Assembly (NCBI GenBank): GCA_039180525.1
Contig: JBCDDF010000003.1
Location: forward strand, 1-64,000
Length of the DNA stretch: 64,000 bases
Direction: 5' to 3'
Source of the DNA: Halovulum sp039180525
GTDB lineage: Bacteria; Pseudomonadota; Alphaproteobacteria; Rhodobacterales; Rhodobacteraceae
Under the pieces are notes generated by a model. The model did not search any database. It worked only from the letters and a program-made list of their open reading frames with translations, and was not told the origin of the DNA. Position 1 is the stretch's first letter. Every line of letters starts with the position of its first letter. Below, one piece after another: positions 62,523 to 64,000 of this stretch. A program made the translations under genes and the position numbers.

Positions 62523-63125
62523 ATGTATACCGTTATCGGCCATCCCATGTCGCGCGCGTTGCGCGTGATATGGGCGCTTGAGGAATTGCGGCTGGCGTAC
62601 ACGCTCGACCCGCAGCCGCCGCGCGGCGAAAAAGTCGCCGCCTTGAACGGCACCGGCAAGATCCCGGTTTTGCAGACGCCCGAGGGAGCGATCACCGATT
62701 CCGTGGCCATCCTGACCTATCTGGCGGACAAACACGGTGCGCTGACCCACCCGGCCGGCAGCCAGGCGCGGGCGGTGCAGGACGGGGTGACGAATTACAT
62801 CGTGGCAGAGCTCGACGCCGCACTTTGGCTCTATGCCAAACACAGCTTCGTGCTGCCCGCCGAACTGCGCGTCACCGCCGTCAAGGACGTGGCCCGGGCG
62901 GAGTTCGCTCAGGCTATGGACACGCTTGCGCAGATGAAGGGCGACCAGCGGTTCATGGCGGGCGACACCTTCACCATCGCCGACATCTTGCTGAGCCACT
63001 GCGCTGGCTGGGGGCTGAGCCGCAAGTTCGCCTTACCGGGCGGAGCGATGGGCGATTTTCTGAAGTCGCTGCGCAAGCGCCCGGCGCGCGAACGGGTTTC
63101 GGCGATAGCGGCCAAGCACAGCTGA
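62523..63125 (+). CDS. Glutathione S-transferase family protein
   Basis: A 200-residue GST. The thioredoxin-like N-terminal domain opens with YTVIGHPMSRALRVIWALEE and has the glutathione-binding GKIPVLQTPEGAITDSVAIL, with Ile-Pro and the conserved Asp-Ser pair intact. The C-terminal helical domain includes GDTFTIADILLSHCAGWGLS, the N-capping box of GSTs. The ATG at 62523 is preceded by AGGGGT; a longer open frame starting in holA is not real. The natural substrate is not known. It lies 11 bp after holA on the same strand. Confidence 0.9.
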   Translation: MYTVIGHPMSRALRVIWALEELRLAYTLDPQPPRGEKVAALNGTGKIPVLQTPEGAITDSVAILTYLADKHGALTHPAGSQARAVQDGVTNYIVAELDAALWLYAKHSFVLPAELRVTAVKDVARAEFAQAMDTLAQMKGDQRFMAGDTFTIADILLSHCAGWGLSRKFALPGGAMGDFLKSLRKRPARERVSAIAAKHS

Positions 63126-63140
63126 GAATATTCCAGCCAG

Positions 63141-63163
63141 AGGTCCCGGGTCACGCCCGGGAC
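63141..63163. repeat. REP-like dispersed palindrome, copy 2
   Basis: The 23-bp unit with arms GTCCCGGG/CCCGGGAC around TCACG matches 21848-21870 exactly, in the GST-mutS gap. As in copy 1, a second hairpin with different sequence follows (CCGCC/GGCGG around 63169-63184). Two copies in 64 kb suggest a genome-wide family. Confidence 0.8.
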
Positions 63164-63231
63164 ACATGCCGCCCGGTCTGGCGGTGGCCGCGTCCCGCCG
63201 ATAGGATCGCGGAATCCGGACGGGGGGCACG

Positions 63232-64000
63232 GTGACGAAATCGGCCGAAATGACGCCGATGATGGCGCAATACCTGAAGATCAAAGCGGATCACGCCGAT
63301 GCGCTGCTGTTCTACCGCATGGGCGATTTCTATGAACTCTTCTTCGCCGATGCCGAGGCCGCGGCGGCTGCGCTGGATATCGCGCTGACCAAACGCGGCA
63401 AGCACATGGGCGAGGATATCGCCATGTGCGGCGTGCCTCACCACGCCGCCGAAGGCTATCTGCTGACGCTGATCCGCAAGGGTTTTCGCGTGGCGATCTG
63501 CGAGCAGATGGAAAGCCCGGCAGAAGCGAAGAAACGCGGGTCCAAGGCGGTCGTCAAACGCGAGGTGGTGCGGCTGGTCACGCCGGGGACGCTGACCGAA
63601 GACAGCCTGTTGCAGGCGCGGGCGCACAACTACCTGGCCGCCTGGTGCGCGATCCGCGACGCCGGCGCGTTGGCCTGGGTGGACGTGTCCACCGGCGATG
63701 TTGTGGTGGCGGAATGCGCGCTGGCGCAGCTCAGCCCGCTGCTGGCGCGTGTGGCACCCAGCGAGATGCTGGTGCGTGAGGGCGCGGATGCCGACCACCT
63801 GGCGCCATTGGCCCGGGATTTCCGGATTGCGCTGACCCCGCGGCCCGGGGCGGCCTTTGACAGCGATGCCGGGCGGCGGCGGATCGTGGCGCAGTACCGG
63901 GTTTCCGAGCCGGAGGCGTTCGGCGCGATAGATCGCGCACATATCGGCGCGTTGGGCGCGCTGCTGGATTACGTCGAATTGACCCAAAAGGGCAGCCTGC
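63232..64000 (+). CDS. mutS: DNA mismatch repair protein MutS (5' part, runs past the window edge)
   Basis: The first 256 residues of MutS from the GTG at 63232, with CGGGGGG just upstream. The mismatch-recognition domain is complete: MTPMMAQYLKIKADHADALL, then LLFYRMGDFYELFFADAEAA with the conserved Phe-x-Glu motif (FYELF) that contacts mismatched bases, followed by AMCGVPHHAAEGYLLTLIRK. The connector domain begins near VVRLVTPGTLTEDSLLQARA. The ATPase domain lies beyond position 64000. There is no stop up to the window edge, so nothing indicates a broken gene. Confidence 0.96.
   Translation, partial: MTKSAEMTPMMAQYLKIKADHADALLFYRMGDFYELFFADAEAAAAALDIALTKRGKHMGEDIAMCGVPHHAAEGYLLTLIRKGFRVAICEQMESPAEAKKRGSKAVVKREVVRLVTPGTLTEDSLLQARAHNYLAAWCAIRDAGALAWVDVSTGDVVVAECALAQLSPLLARVAPSEMLVREGADADHLAPLARDFRIALTPRPGAAFDSDAGRRRIVAQYRVSEPEAFGAIDRAHIGALGALLDYVELTQKGSL

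Overview
The window is a high-G+C chromosome segment that looks like a marine or halotolerant member of the Rhodobacterales (Rhodobacteraceae/Roseobacter lineage, Alphaproteobacteria). This rests on gene content and layout rather than a database search: a leuC-leuD-leuB block, an Entner-Doudoroff operon, a fused sulfate adenylyltransferase/APS kinase, a very acidic porin, a DUF3576 lipoprotein before leuS-lptE-holA, and a two-gene locus resembling the head-spike genes of the Rhodobacter gene transfer agent.

Layout. (1) 1-2393: accessory DNA. The 5' end of an IS3-family element interrupts ietS of an ietAS pair (subtilisin-like protease plus AAA ATPase). The remnant lies against the 3' end of a tRNA-Pro(CGG) gene. 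(2) 2.5-9.7 kb, minus strand: leucine biosynthesis (leuC, leuD, leuB) interspersed with a membrane protein, a secreted endonuclease/phosphatase-fold enzyme, a PilJ-like periplasmic protein and a minimal chemoreceptor-tip protein. (3) 9.9-17.7 kb, plus strand: an MscS-type channel, a frameshifted 3-methyladenine DNA glycosylase, glutaryl-CoA dehydrogenase, metK, a MurJ-like flippase and an HpcH/HpaI-type aldolase. (4) 17.7-25.5 kb, plus strand: zwf, edd, a PNPOx-like gene, eda, pgi and an aminotransferase, behind a LacI-type operator. (5) 25.5-45 kb: a polysaccharide region. It holds two large bifunctional glycosyltransferases, a companion protein of unknown function, a TPR protein, an ExoY-like priming transferase, a Wzz/BY-kinase-like protein, a flippase, two sulfotransferases, an acyltransferase and an O-antigen-ligase-like protein. 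Embedded in it are an 8-oxoguanine deaminase and, at 43.3-44.8 kb, the spike pair. (6) 45-56.6 kb: a Crp/Fnr regulator, tamB-tamA, PAPS synthesis, and a membrane nucleotide-sugar 4,6-dehydratase. (7) 56.6-64 kb: porin, DUF3576 lipoprotein, leuS-lptE-holA, a GST, and the 5' part of mutS.

How it fits together. Regions 5 and 6 could together build, sulfate, acylate and export a surface polysaccharide: the 4,6-dehydratase supplies a deoxy-sugar precursor, the ATP sulfurylase/APS kinase supplies PAPS for the two sulfotransferases, and ExoY, Wzz, the flippase and the ligase handle initiation, chain control and export. The spike-like genes inside this region encode a small base protein and a carbohydrate-binding/esterase protein. 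If they serve a gene transfer agent, the particle's receptor-binding part and the candidate receptor's biosynthesis are genetically linked. Several gene pairs in region 5 overlap tail-to-tail or head-to-head, and the exoY/wzz divergent promoter region is strikingly A+T-rich. Products are assigned by motif reading only.
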